32,766 bases of DNA, taken from positions 1 to 32,766 of the forward strand of contig JAHHHE010000043.1 of NCBI GenBank assembly GCA_019359535.1, given 5' to 3'. Below the pieces are notes generated by a model that had not been told where the DNA came from, searched no databases, and worked only from the letters and a program-made list of their open reading frames with translations. Numbering within the stretch: the first letter of the stretch is position 1; the number at the start of each line of letters is the position of its first letter. Position numbers and translations under genes: made by a program. This DNA comes from Gloeocapsa sp. UFS-A4-WI-NPMV-4B04 (GTDB lineage Bacteria > Cyanobacteriota > Cyanobacteriia > Cyanobacteriales > Chroococcidiopsidaceae). This document shows positions 17,242 to 24,675 of this stretch, piece by piece.

Positions 17242-17634
17242 TTATGGCAGTAGTGCCAGAATCTGATCAACAAACTTTTGATGATCAACGACTGGCTTAG
17301 AGATGTATCCATCAGCGCCGCTTTGTTTGAGAAAGCTCTCGCGATCGCCCTCCATTGCGTGTGCTGTCACTAAAATGATTGGCAATGAAGCTGTATTTGA
17401 GTTTGCCTTCAACATTTGGGTAATCTTGATGCCATCAACTGCTTTACCTTGGTAAACACTACGAGCGAGGGAAACATCCATCAAAATAATATCAACTTCT
17501 CCAGATGCCGCAATTTGCATTACCTCTTCTACATTTTCTGTATGCTTAACATCCAAGCCGCCTCGCTTAGTCAAAATTTTGGAAAAAACGCGAGCATTAT
17601 TGAGATCGTCTTCCACAATCAAAACAGTTTTCAT
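17242..17634 (-). CDS. Stand-alone response-regulator receiver domain (CheY-like)
   Basis: A 130-residue single receiver domain without an output domain. The acidic pair is in VLIVEDD (residues 9-10), the phospho-acceptor is Asp53 (IILMDVS), with Thr90 (ILVTAHA) and Lys113 (YISKPV), so all switch residues are present. An insertion of a few residues after Asp53 (LARSVYQGKAVDG) is typical of a subgroup of cyanobacterial CheY/DivK-like regulators. The beta5 GADGYISKPV pattern fits DivK/CheY proteins that pass signals by protein contact. No histidine kinase is near, so it is an orphan. It is divergent from the topoisomerase gene. Confidence 0.9.
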   Translation of the reverse strand: MKTVLIVEDDLNNARVFSKILTKRGGLDVKHTENVEEVMQIAASGEVDIILMDVSLARSVYQGKAVDGIKITQMLKANSNTASLPIILVTAHAMEGDRESFLKQSGADGYISKPVVDHQKFVDQILALLP

Positions 17635-17862
17635 AAGAATTTGCTGCTAGATACTCCATATTATTAATTGAAGACATTGAGGCATAAAGGATTTACTTCC
17701 TTTTAAAGAATGAATCGGTGCTTTTATTTAATCAAGGATGATCCTACTGCGGATTAGCTTACGGCTACCGAAGATGATTGGCAAAAGCACTTACTCCGTG
17801 ATGCTGTAGTTCATTCTTATTAACTTACAAAAACTTTTTTGTCGAATCAGGGAACAGAACTC

Positions 17863-20391
17863 ATGGCTAAACAGTTAAACCTTCTCTCAACGGGACAGGT
17901 CATTACCACAGCGCTGCATACAGAGATGCAACGGTCTTATCTTGAATATGCCATGAGTGTAATTGTCGGGCGGGCATTGCCAGACGTACGCGATGGATTA
18001 AAGCCAGTTCACCGACGCATTTTGTATGCGATGCATGAGTTGGGATTGACCCCCGATCGCCCCTACCGTAAGTGTGCGCGTGTAGTGGGAGACGTGCTGG
18101 GGAAATATCACCCTCACGGCGACCAATCTGTTTACGATGCGCTAGTACGGCTTGTACAAGACTTTTCTAGTCGCTACCCGTTACTCGCAGGACATGGCAA
18201 CTTTGGTTCAGTGGATAACGACCCACCAGCAGCAATGCGTTATACCGAAACACGCCTAGCTGCGATCGGTCATGAAGCGATGCTGGCTGAAATCGGCGAG
18301 GAAACAGTTGAATTTACAGGAAATTTTGATAATTCGCAGCAAGAGCCAACTGTACTACCAGCTCAGTTACCGTTGCTGTTACTTAATGGTTCTTCTGGAA
18401 TTGCTGTCGGGATGGCGACTAATATACCGCCACACAATTTGGGAGAAGTGGTAGACGGGTTAATTGCTTTAATTGATAACCCGGATCTACCAGATGAAAA
18501 GTTATTTGATCTGATTCCAGCACCGGACTTTCCTACTGGGGGTGAAATTGTCGGGAATGCTGGAATTCGAGAAGCCTACACAACAGGTCGGGGTAGCATC
18601 ACTGTCCAAGGAATTGCCAACTTTGAGGAAATTCAAGCTGGACGGGGGCGCAAAGCGCGGACAGCAATTGTGGTGACGGAATTACCCTACCAAGTAAATA
18701 AGGCTAGCTGGATTGAAAAGGTAGCGGAGTTAGTTAATCAAGGGCGGATTGAAGGTATTTCTGATATTCGGGATGAAAGCGATCGCGATGGGATCAGGGT
18801 AGTTGTGGAATTAAAGCGGGACACCAACCCCCAAGCTATTCTCCAGCAGATGTATCATCTAACTGCACTTTGTAGTAACTTTGGTGCAATTCTATTAGCC
18901 CTAGTGGATGGACAACCGCGTCAGTTGACTTTGCGGCAGATGTTACAGGAGTTCTTGAAGTTTCGGGAATATACTCTTGATCGTCGCTACACTCACCAAC
19001 TGCAACAAGCTGAAAGTCGCCTGCATATAGTTGCAGGATTGTTAACTGCTTTATCTGGGTTGGATGAAGTGATTTCAATTTTGAGACGGGCTGCTGATGG
19101 TAGTGGAGCAAAAATTAACCTTCAAAGCTCATTTAATTTGAGTGAAGAACAAGCTGACGCTATTCTTGCTATGCCATTGCGACGGCTGACAAGTTTGGAA
19201 CAGCAGAACTTACAAAGTGAATTTGACTCTTTGAGTGAGCAGATTCAATCGCTACAGGGGTTATTAAGCGATCGCCGTGAGTTATTGAAAGTATTGAAAA
19301 AAGACTTGCGATCGCTCAAGCGGAAATATGGTGATGTGCGCCGTACTAGGATAGCGGTCAGCAGTAAGAGGCAAGCAAAAGGTAGCCAAGAAGTAACAAC
19401 CGATGTGATCGCCAATGACTCATCACTTATCAACTCCACTCAACAACTAGCACTCAGCAGTCAGCCTGCTGAAGAAGTTGTTTTGGAGTTCAGCCAGCGC
19501 GGGTATGTGCGGCGACTTGCAGCTAGCAATCAGAACTCCAGCAGAAAGCAAAAAGTAGAAAGTGGTACACCTGAAAATGATTTAGTTATCCAGACTGAAA
19601 TTGCCAAGACTGACCAAGAATTAGTGGTATTGACAGGAAGTGGCAAGGTTTATCCGGTTAAAGTAGGCGACATTCCCCCAACATCGGGACGTAATGATCG
19701 ACGCGGGAAACCATTGGTAAGCTTGTTACCAGGTGCTGCGTCTAGTGCAATGGAACTTGTGGTATCTCACTTTTTTCTACCAGATGATCCAGAAGCCGCA
19801 CAAATGATTTTGTTAACACAAATGGGGCGGATTAAGCGTTTGTCGCTTTCTGAGTTGGTTAACTTAACTAATCGCGGTCTAACGGTGATTAAGTATAAAG
19901 ATGATGACAAGCTACTATCTACACAAATAACTCAGCCTGGTCAAGACTTAGTTTTGGCAACTGGAGGCGGACGACTACTGCGCTTTCAAGTAAATGATGA
20001 GCAATTACCAATTTTAGGTCGTACAGCTGTTGGGTTACAAGCGTTGCGACTCCGTAAGCAGGAACAGATGATTGGTTGTGTGACAATCAGCAAGTTAAAT
20101 CCAACTCTGTTATTAGTTTCTCAACTAGGATATGCCAAACGAATTTCAGCAAGTGTGTTGCGACGGGGTAATCGTGGAGATATTGGCACTCAGGTTTTGT
20201 CGTTTACTAGCAAGCTAGATGCTCTAGGTAGTATGGTGTTGGCTACTAATGAAGTGGTACTTGTGACAAATACTCAGCGAGTGCTGCGTTTACCTGTAGA
20301 TTCAGTTCCTTTAATGGGCAAAGATGGAAAAGGCGATCGCATTTCCTCGCTTAAACCTGACGAAAAAATCATTAGTGTCACCGCGATTTAA
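17863..20391 (+). CDS. gyrA: Type IIA topoisomerase subunit A (GyrA/ParC-type paralogue)
   Basis: The DNA-cutting subunit of a type II topoisomerase, 842 residues from ATG 17863 (an in-frame TTG at 17839 is less likely). The catalytic Tyr127 is in AMRYTETR, and the WHD/tower region is complete. In the quinolone-interaction helix the sequence is [10 protein letters not shown], so the position equal to E. coli Ser83 is Gln88. The C-terminal pinwheel has several blades ([33 protein letters not shown]). The gyrase-defining GyrA box (QRRGGKG-like) is not recognisable; the nearest segments are [10 protein letters not shown] and RRGNRGD. Cyanobacteria carry two GyrA-like genes; this is the type usually labelled gyrA/parC with Gln in that helix. 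It may act as a decatenase rather than a supercoiling gyrase. The partner B subunit is not in the window. Confidence 0.9.
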   Translation: MAKQLNLLSTGQVITTALHTEMQRSYLEYAMSVIVGRALPDVRDGLKPVHRRILYAMHELGLTPDRPYRKCARVVGDVLGKYHPHGDQSVYDALVRLVQDFSSRYPLLAGHGNFGSVDNDPPAAMRYTETRLAAIGHEAMLAEIGEETVEFTGNFDNSQQEPTVLPAQLPLLLLNGSSGIAVGMATNIPPHNLGEVVDGLIALIDNPDLPDEKLFDLIPAPDFPTGGEIVGNAGIREAYTTGRGSITVQGIANFEEIQAGRGRKARTAIVVTELPYQVNKASWIEKVAELVNQGRIEGISDIRDESDRDGIRVVVELKRDTNPQAILQQMYHLTALCSNFGAILLALVDGQPRQLTLRQMLQEFLKFREYTLDRRYTHQLQQAESRLHIVAGLLTALSGLDEVISILRRAADGSGAKINLQSSFNLSEEQADAILAMPLRRLTSLEQQNLQSEFDSLSEQIQSLQGLLSDRRELLKVLKKDLRSLKRKYGDVRRTRIAVSSKRQAKGSQEVTTDVIANDSSLINSTQQLALSSQPAEEVVLEFSQRGYVRRLAASNQNSSRKQKVESGTPENDLVIQTEIAKTDQELVVLTGSGKVYPVKVGDIPPTSGRNDRRGKPLVSLLPGAASSAMELVVSHFFLPDDPEAAQMILLTQMGRIKRLSLSELVNLTNRGLTVIKYKDDDKLLSTQITQPGQDLVLATGGGRLLRFQVNDEQLPILGRTAVGLQALRLRKQEQMIGCVTISKLNPTLLLVSQLGYAKRISASVLRRGNRGDIGTQVLSFTSKLDALGSMVLATNEVVLVTNTQRVLRLPVDSVPLMGKDGKGDRISSLKPDEKIISVTAI

Positions 20392-20615
20392 CAAATAAGC
20401 CAGAAGTGAGGGAAAGGCAAAATTTGAATTTCGTTGTCTGGGTTTAGAGAAAATGTCAACTAGACTTTGACCGTAAGTAGAGTGATTAGTGAAATACTAC
20501 CCCACTACTCACTTCTTGCAAAAGTAACGGTGCAAGCGACTCTTCCTGAAATGTGCCTCTACTTACTCTCTTGTGCCAAGTAAGCTGAATTATCAAGCTA
20601 ATGACTGTCCTGCGA

Positions 20616-20624
20616 TGATATAAT
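20616..20624 (+). promoter_or_regulatory. Extended -10 promoter for tRNA-Ala
   Basis: TGATATAAT is a perfect -10 hexamer (20619-20624) with the extended TG motif directly before it, 55 bases upstream of the mature tRNA 5' end. A consensus -35 is not seen, which an extended -10 can tolerate. Confidence 0.5.
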
Positions 20625-20679
20625 AATTAGGGGCTTTTAGGAGTTTAGGGTTGCCTATATCACCTAACACCCAAAAAAA

Positions 20680-20752
20680 GGGGAATTAGCTCAGTTGGTA
20701 GAGCGCTGCGATCGCACCGCAGAGGCCAGCGGTTCGAATCCGCTATTCTCCA
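20680..20752 (+). tRNA. tRNA-Ala (anticodon CGC)
   Basis: A 73-base cloverleaf. The acceptor GGGGAAT pairs with ATTCTCC, including the G3:U70 wobble that marks alanine tRNAs. The D arm is GCTC...GAGC, the anticodon stem CTGCG/CGCAG with loop ATCGCAC (anticodon CGC, reading GCG codons), the variable loop AGGCC, and the T arm AGCGG-TTCGAAT-CCGCT. The discriminator is A and CCA is not encoded. Position 32 is A, which is unusual. The anticodon stem-loop contains a perfect GCGATCGC, so a HIP1 site is built into the gene. Confidence 0.95.
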
Positions 20753-20823
20753 TCTGTAAAGTTTGTATTATTTTTTGTTGCTGCAAGATATCAGCTTAAG
20801 CAGCTGACGCGAGATCCCCTAAC

Positions 20824-20849
20824 AGTTAGACTAAACCAAAAGACTAACT
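20824..20849. repeat. Inverted repeat in the leader of the first VWA gene
   Basis: AGTTAG (20824-20829) and CTAACT (20844-20849) are perfect reverse complements with a 14-base A-rich loop, ending a few bases before the ribosome site (GGAGTGAGG). It could be an operator or an RNA hairpin affecting translation of the VWA gene. Short, so chance is possible. Confidence 0.35.
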
Positions 20850-20865
20850 ACTGGAGTGAGGTTTC

Positions 20866-21468
20866 ATGAAAGATCGTGACTATACCTTAATCATTGACAA
20901 AAGCGGCAGTATGTCCACGCCTGATCAACAAGGTGGTAGAAGTAGATGGGACATAGCTCAAGAATCTACCTTAGCACTAGCAAGAAAGTGTGAACAATTT
21001 GACCCAGACGGTATTACTGTTTATGTCTTTTCAGGCAGATTTAAACGGTATGACGATGTGACTTCAAGCAAAGTGACCCAAATATTTCAAGAAAACGATC
21101 CTGCTGGTACAACTAACCTTGCCTCTGTACTTCAAGATGCAACTAATAACTATTTTCAGCGTAAAGCGGCTGGTCAAATTAAGCCAGCAGGAGAAACAAT
21201 TTTAGTTATAACTGACGGCGAACCAGACGATCGCAAAGCTGTAATGGAAGTAATTATAACTGCTTCGCGCCGGATGGAGCGAGATGAAGAACTGGCAATC
21301 TCAATGATTCAAGTTGGTTCAGATCCCCAAGCAACTAAATTTCTCAAGGCGTTAGATGATCAACTGCAAGGAGTCGGCGCTAAGTTCGATATTTGTGACG
21401 CAATCACTCTTGATGACATGGAAGACATGAGCCTTGCGGATATCTTATTAAACGCTATTAATGACTAA
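20866..21468 (+). CDS. VWA domain protein, copy 1
   Basis: A 200-residue protein that is almost wholly one von Willebrand A domain. The metal-ion-dependent adhesion site is complete: D11-x-S13-x-S15 (DKSGS), Thr83 (AGTTNLAS) and Asp117 (VITDGEPDD). No signal peptide or membrane helix is present, so it is cytoplasmic. Such single-domain VWA proteins usually bind a partner through Mg2+/Ca2+ in chaperone, chelatase or stress systems. A GGAGTGAGG ribosome site precedes the ATG. It is followed after 53 bases by a paralogue about three quarters identical, then by a small protein with LLAQVK motifs. The trio lies directly downstream of tRNA-Ala. Resemblance to TerY-like VWA proteins is only general; no Ter genes are nearby. 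Confidence 0.88.
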   Translation: MKDRDYTLIIDKSGSMSTPDQQGGRSRWDIAQESTLALARKCEQFDPDGITVYVFSGRFKRYDDVTSSKVTQIFQENDPAGTTNLASVLQDATNNYFQRKAAGQIKPAGETILVITDGEPDDRKAVMEVIITASRRMERDEELAISMIQVGSDPQATKFLKALDDQLQGVGAKFDICDAITLDDMEDMSLADILLNAIND

Positions 21469-21521
21469 GTAAATGTTAAAAAATAACACACTTAGTAGAG
21501 TCAAAACTGAGGAATTGAGTA

Positions 21522-22124
21522 ATGTTAGAAAACCGTGACTATACCCTAATTATTGATAAAAGTGGCAGCATGGCTACAACAGATCAAAAGGGTGGAAAAA
21601 GTAGGTGGATAGCTTCCCAAGAGTCAATTGCTTTAGCAAGTAAATGTGAACAATTTGATTCAGATGGAATTACTGTTTATCTGTTTTCAGGTCGATTTAA
21701 ACGCTATGACAATGTAACAGCAAGTAAGGTTACACAAATATTTCGTGAGAATGATCCATCAGGTAGCACTGACTTAGCCAGCGTGCTGAAAAGCGCTACT
21801 GACAGCTATTTTGAACGTAAAGCTGCACGTCAAACTAAACCCAATGTTGAAACAATTTTAGTCATAACTGATAGTGAACCAGATGACCGTAAAGCGGTGA
21901 TGAAGGTAATTATAGAAGCTTCTCGGCGGATGGATCGCGATGAAGAATTGGCAATTTCTTTTATTCAAGTTGGCTCAGATCAGCAGGCAACTAAGTTTCT
22001 GAAGATTCTTGATGATGAATTACAAGGAGCCGGAGCAAAGTTTGATATTTGTGACACAATCACAATTGATGATATGGAAGATTTGAGTTTATCAGAAGTA
22101 TTGCTTAATGCAATTAATGACTAG
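21522..22124 (+). CDS. VWA domain protein, copy 2
   Basis: A tandem paralogue of the preceding gene, also 200 residues and about three quarters identical by eye, with the same start (RDYTLIIDKSGSM) and end (LLNAIND). MIDAS residues are kept: D12, S14, S16, Thr83 and Asp117, though the conserved Gly after Asp117 is Ser (ITDSEPDD). Differences concentrate in surface loops (AGTTNL/SGSTDL; AAGQIKPAG/AARQTKPNV), which suggests that the copies bind different partners or form a heterodimer. Synonymous sites differ widely, so the duplication is not recent. GAGG at about 21510 is the likely ribosome site. Probably co-transcribed with copy 1 and the next gene. Confidence 0.88.
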   Translation: MLENRDYTLIIDKSGSMATTDQKGGKSRWIASQESIALASKCEQFDSDGITVYLFSGRFKRYDNVTASKVTQIFRENDPSGSTDLASVLKSATDSYFERKAARQTKPNVETILVITDSEPDDRKAVMKVIIEASRRMDRDEELAISFIQVGSDQQATKFLKILDDELQGAGAKFDICDTITIDDMEDLSLSEVLLNAIND

Positions 22125-22162
22125 ATATTATTTAATAGCAAGAATAAGGAAAATCTAAAAAA

Positions 22163-22549
22163 ATGGACTTCATTGATGATTTATTAGCTCAAGTCAAAGC
22201 TGAATATGATCAACCAGATGTTCAACAGCCGCAGCAAAAAATCCAAAAAGAAAAATTTGAACAACGAGCGCAATCGACATCACCAATAGATAGCCTTTTA
22301 GCTCAAGTTAAGGCTGATTATCAACAACACGATCAAGCCGAGGAATTGGAAAGACAGCAACAATTTCAAGAAGAGCAACGCAAACAAAAACAGATTAAGC
22401 AGCAAGAATTTGAGGCAGTGAAAATAAAAGCGATCGTCTGGCTTAAAAAATTAGATCCTTTATCGAGTGAAGGTATCTGGTTTGAAAACTTTGCAAAAAA
22501 ATATTCATCAAAACTTGCTGCTGCTATAGATTATATTCAATCTGTTTAA
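22163..22549 (+). CDS. Small Gln-rich protein with two ID-LLAQVK motifs
   Basis: A 128-residue protein of unknown function, 38 bases after the second VWA gene with a good AAGGA site. Residues 4-14 (IDDLLAQVKAEY) and about 42-53 (IDSLLAQVKADY) are two copies of one short amphipathic helix, joined by a Gln/Lys/Glu-rich linker. A likely coiled coil follows (about 60-85, Glu/Gln/Arg/Lys-rich) and a C-terminal helical part (WLKKLDPLSSEGIWFENFAKKY). Two motif copies next to two VWA copies suggest one docking helix per VWA domain; that is inference. No enzyme motif is visible. Confidence 0.7.
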   Translation: MDFIDDLLAQVKAEYDQPDVQQPQQKIQKEKFEQRAQSTSPIDSLLAQVKADYQQHDQAEELERQQQFQEEQRKQKQIKQQEFEAVKIKAIVWLKKLDPLSSEGIWFENFAKKYSSKLAAAIDYIQSV

Positions 22550-22646
22550 AACATTGATAGCTCAAATTAATACCTTTTAAATAAACATTTGGACTTTGTT
22601 CGTGTTAAAACTATATTGAAATCATAATCAGTTGTAATCAGCAGCC

Positions 22647-23123
22647 GTGAAAACAGATAAAGCGAAAGCAATAGAACCTGTAAATCAGTCCGCAAAAGTC
22701 GCAGCAACAGAACCATTTATGCCCATCGTGCGCGAATTAGTTCGAGCTTACCAAGCATTTAGAAGTTATTCTGATGCCCATGTTCGTCAGCTTGGCTTGA
22801 CACCTTCTCAGTTCGACGTAATCAGCACCTTGGGAAATACGCCTGGGATGACTTTTAATAAGCTGGCAGAAAAAACTCTCACAACTAAAGGCGAACTAAC
22901 AGGTATTATTGATCGTTTAGAGAAAAAAGATTTGGTGCGGCGGGAAGTACCATCAGAAGATCGCCGTAGTTTTCTTGCAGTGCTTACACCAGAAGGTGAG
23001 CGAGTGTTTGCCGAAACCTTCCCCGCTCATATTAATCATCTCAAGCAGCGCTTTGGCAAGCTGGATAAGCAGGAGTTAGAGGAGATTCGAGTTGCTTTAG
23101 AGAAAATCAAGCACTTATTTTAA
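22647..23123 (+). CDS. MarR-family transcriptional regulator
   Basis: A 158-residue winged-helix repressor of the MarR type. The recognition region is LTPSQFDVISTLGNTPGMTFNKLAEKT, given here only to mark helices 2-3; the recognition helix reads TTKGELTGIIDRLEKKDLV and the wing has RREVPSEDRRSFLAVLTPEG (key residues Asp-Arg-Arg). MarR proteins bind palindromes as dimers and usually sense phenolics, quinones or thiol oxidants. The start is GTG at 22647; no Cys is present in the protein, so sensing would be by ligand, not by thiol oxidation. It is followed by CDGSH, DoxX and VOC genes on the same strand, with a promoter-like region between, which suggests control of that cluster. Confidence 0.92.
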   Translation: MKTDKAKAIEPVNQSAKVAATEPFMPIVRELVRAYQAFRSYSDAHVRQLGLTPSQFDVISTLGNTPGMTFNKLAEKTLTTKGELTGIIDRLEKKDLVRREVPSEDRRSFLAVLTPEGERVFAETFPAHINHLKQRFGKLDKQELEEIRVALEKIKHLF

Positions 23124-23127
23124 AAAT

Positions 23128-23174
23128 TTGCATGAAAACAATTTTCTGTTATAGTACGTATAAGTACATTACTA
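23128..23174 (+). promoter_or_regulatory. Candidate promoter/operator before the CDGSH gene
   Basis: TTGCAT (23128-23133) and TATAGT (23150-23155) are spaced by 16 bases and could be -35 and -10. Over the -10 and start region runs TAGTACGTATAAGTAC followed by ATTACTA: AGTAC is repeated at a 10-base interval, and TAGTA/TACTA form the outer arms of an inverted repeat (23152-23174). This is a plausible MarR site, read by eye only. Confidence 0.35.
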
Positions 23175-23202
23175 ACGCAAACTTTAATAGCAAAGGATGA
23201 TT

Positions 23203-23394
23203 ATGACTCAGGAAACTTTTACTATCCCCCTTGAAGCTGGCACGTATTATATCTGTACCTGTGGACAAAGCAAAAACCTACCTTATTGTGATGGTTCGCA
23301 TCAAGGTACTGGCTTACAGCCACTGGCGCTAGAGTTGGAATCAACCCAGACAGTAGAAATTTCTGGTTTACCTGAAGCGAAGTCGTCAAGGTAG
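23203..23394 (+). CDS. CDGSH iron-sulfur domain protein
   Basis: A 63-residue protein with one CDGSH motif: CTCGQSKNLPYCDGSH, giving the three Cys and one His that hold a redox-active 2Fe-2S cluster (C-X-C-X8-C-X3-H type spacing). Bacterial relatives often have a second motif in the C-terminal third. Here that part reads VEISGLPEAKSSR and carries no Cys, so this is a one-motif form or a protein with a replaced tail. I choose ATG 23203, which is spaced correctly from AAAGGAT, over ATG 23197, which overlaps it. It lies in the MarR-DoxX-VOC cluster, which suggests a redox-stress role. Confidence 0.85.
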   Translation: MTQETFTIPLEAGTYYICTCGQSKNLPYCDGSHQGTGLQPLALELESTQTVEISGLPEAKSSR

Positions 23395-23448
23395 GCGATT
23401 GTTTGCATATAGACAATTTAGAGTCAAATAATATCAGGTATAAAGAAC

Positions 23449-23904
23449 ATGAAACTGAAAATAGTAACGCCTGTATCCGATGTTAATTCTGAAAATGTGC
23501 AGCGCGATCGCCAGAAAAAGCTCAATAACTTGCTTTCTCTAGCAGCAAGAGTATTACTATCCGCGCTTTTTCTGATGTCAGGAATCAATAAAATTCTTAA
23601 TCCTGCTGATACACAGCAATATATGGCATCTTATGGAATGCCGCTAACGGGTTTATTTTTGATGGGTGCGATCGCCCTAGAACTTGCTGGAGGATTATCT
23701 GTATTGTTAGGCTACAAAGCGCGATGGGGTGCGATCGCCTTAATTATCTTTTTAATTCCCGCCACCTTGATTTTTCATACGAATTTCGCTGATCAAATGC
23801 AAACAATTCAGTTTATGAAGAATCTAGCTATTTTGGGCGGATTGTTGATGATTGTCCAGTCTGGATCAGGTGATATTGCTATAAAACGCGATCGCGCTCT
23901 TTAG
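23449..23904 (+). CDS. DoxX family membrane protein
   Basis: A 151-residue inner-membrane protein with four predicted helices after a polar N-terminus of about 28 residues. The DoxX signature is visible: RVLLSALFLMSGINKILNP in helix 1, the short loop with YMASYGMP, a second helix with ELAGGLSVLLGY, then RWGAIALIIFLIPATLIFH and FMKNLAILGGLLMI. DoxX proteins (for example MhqP/CatD types) often sit in quinone- or thiol-stress operons. Seven bases separate its stop from the VOC gene start, and the VOC ribosome site (AGGAGGTG) overlaps this stop codon, so the two are translationally linked. Confidence 0.9.
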   Translation: MKLKIVTPVSDVNSENVQRDRQKKLNNLLSLAARVLLSALFLMSGINKILNPADTQQYMASYGMPLTGLFLMGAIALELAGGLSVLLGYKARWGAIALIIFLIPATLIFHTNFADQMQTIQFMKNLAILGGLLMIVQSGSGDIAIKRDRAL

Positions 23905-23911
23905 GAGGTGT

Positions 23912-24373
23912 ATGGGTTTACAAGGAATAAATCATGTTGTTTTGAAAGTGAAAAACCTGCGGAGTGCTGACTATTTCTACCGCGAAATTCTTGGTATGCA
24001 GCTAGTAGGTAAGCGTGGTGGAATGTACTTTTATCATGCAGGTGGACATCCTCACGATCTTGCTTTATTGGAGGTTGGAACCAACGCCAAATCTCCACAG
24101 AGGCACGAAACAGGCTTGTTTCATTTATGTTTTACTGTCAGCGATGAACAAGCCTTAATCGAGATATATAATCGTTGTCAGGCTGCGGGAGTTTCTATTT
24201 TGGGTACTTCTGATCATACAGTGATGCGTTCTTTTTACGTTGTAGATCCAGATGGTCATGTAGTGGAGTTTGGTTTTGATGTGCCGCAGGAGGAATGGGG
24301 AGTACCAGATCCTTTTGCTAGAGACTTTGCTTACTCGATCCCGAATTTGGACGCTCAAACGCAAGTTGGATAA
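23912..24373 (+). CDS. VOC/glyoxalase superfamily protein
   Basis: A 153-residue vicinal-oxygen-chelate protein of two beta-alpha-beta-beta-beta modules. Probable metal ligands are His in GINHVVLKV, His in GLFHLCFTV and Glu in HVVEFGFD, the pattern of extradiol dioxygenase/glyoxalase-like enzymes. The loop PDGHVVEF is the family hallmark. The C-terminal tail (WGVPDPFARDF) resembles ring-cleaving dioxygenases of the catechol type, so the substrate may be a quinol or other aromatic. It has the strongest ribosome site of the area (TAGGAGGTGT). It closes the MarR-CDGSH-DoxX-VOC cluster. Confidence 0.9.
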   Translation: MGLQGINHVVLKVKNLRSADYFYREILGMQLVGKRGGMYFYHAGGHPHDLALLEVGTNAKSPQRHETGLFHLCFTVSDEQALIEIYNRCQAAGVSILGTSDHTVMRSFYVVDPDGHVVEFGFDVPQEEWGVPDPFARDFAYSIPNLDAQTQVG

Positions 24374-24388
24374 GTACCTTTTACTTGA

Positions 24389-24613
24389 TTATCGCTCAAT
24401 TTCTGTAGGCACTGGATCGTAACCGCCAGGATGTAAAGGATGGCAGCGCAACACTCGCTTAATTGCTAAAGCGCTGCCACGCCATACTCCAAATCGCTCT
24501 ACTGCCTCAATTGCGTACTGGGAGCAAGTAGGATGAAAGCGACAGGTAGGGAGAAATAGAGGCGAAATCAAAACACGGTAGCCTTGAATGAGCAAAATTA
24601 TTAATCTTTTCAT
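24389..24613 (-). CDS. yidD: Membrane protein insertion efficiency factor YidD
   Basis: A 74-residue protein with the whole YidD signature: an amphipathic N-terminal helix ([18 protein letters not shown]), the cysteine block [22 protein letters not shown], and [17 protein letters not shown]. It aids YidC-dependent insertion of inner-membrane proteins. The frame is open to a TTG at 24625, but ATG at 24613 gives the family-typical start. It is convergent with the VOC gene (15 bases between stops) and divergent from the lipid kinase. No rnpA, rpmH or yidC is adjacent, unlike the usual bacterial order. Confidence 0.95.
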   Translation of the reverse strand: MKRLIILLIQGYRVLISPLFLPTCRFHPTCSQYAIEAVERFGVWRGSALAIKRVLRCHPLHPGGYDPVPTEIER

Positions 24614-24675
24614 CTTCTCAGCCAAATCTAGTTAGAGTTATTAGTAAGGTTTTACTTTTAGCTTAAATCCAGACC

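Noticed and set aside
20866-22124. The two VWA genes as a sequencing or assembly duplication
   Set aside because: They differ at about a quarter of residues and at many synonymous sites, so both are real, old paralogues.
20680-22549. tRNA-Ala as attachment site of an island carrying the VWA trio
   Set aside because: No second copy of the tRNA 3' end was found by eye downstream, and no integrase is present.
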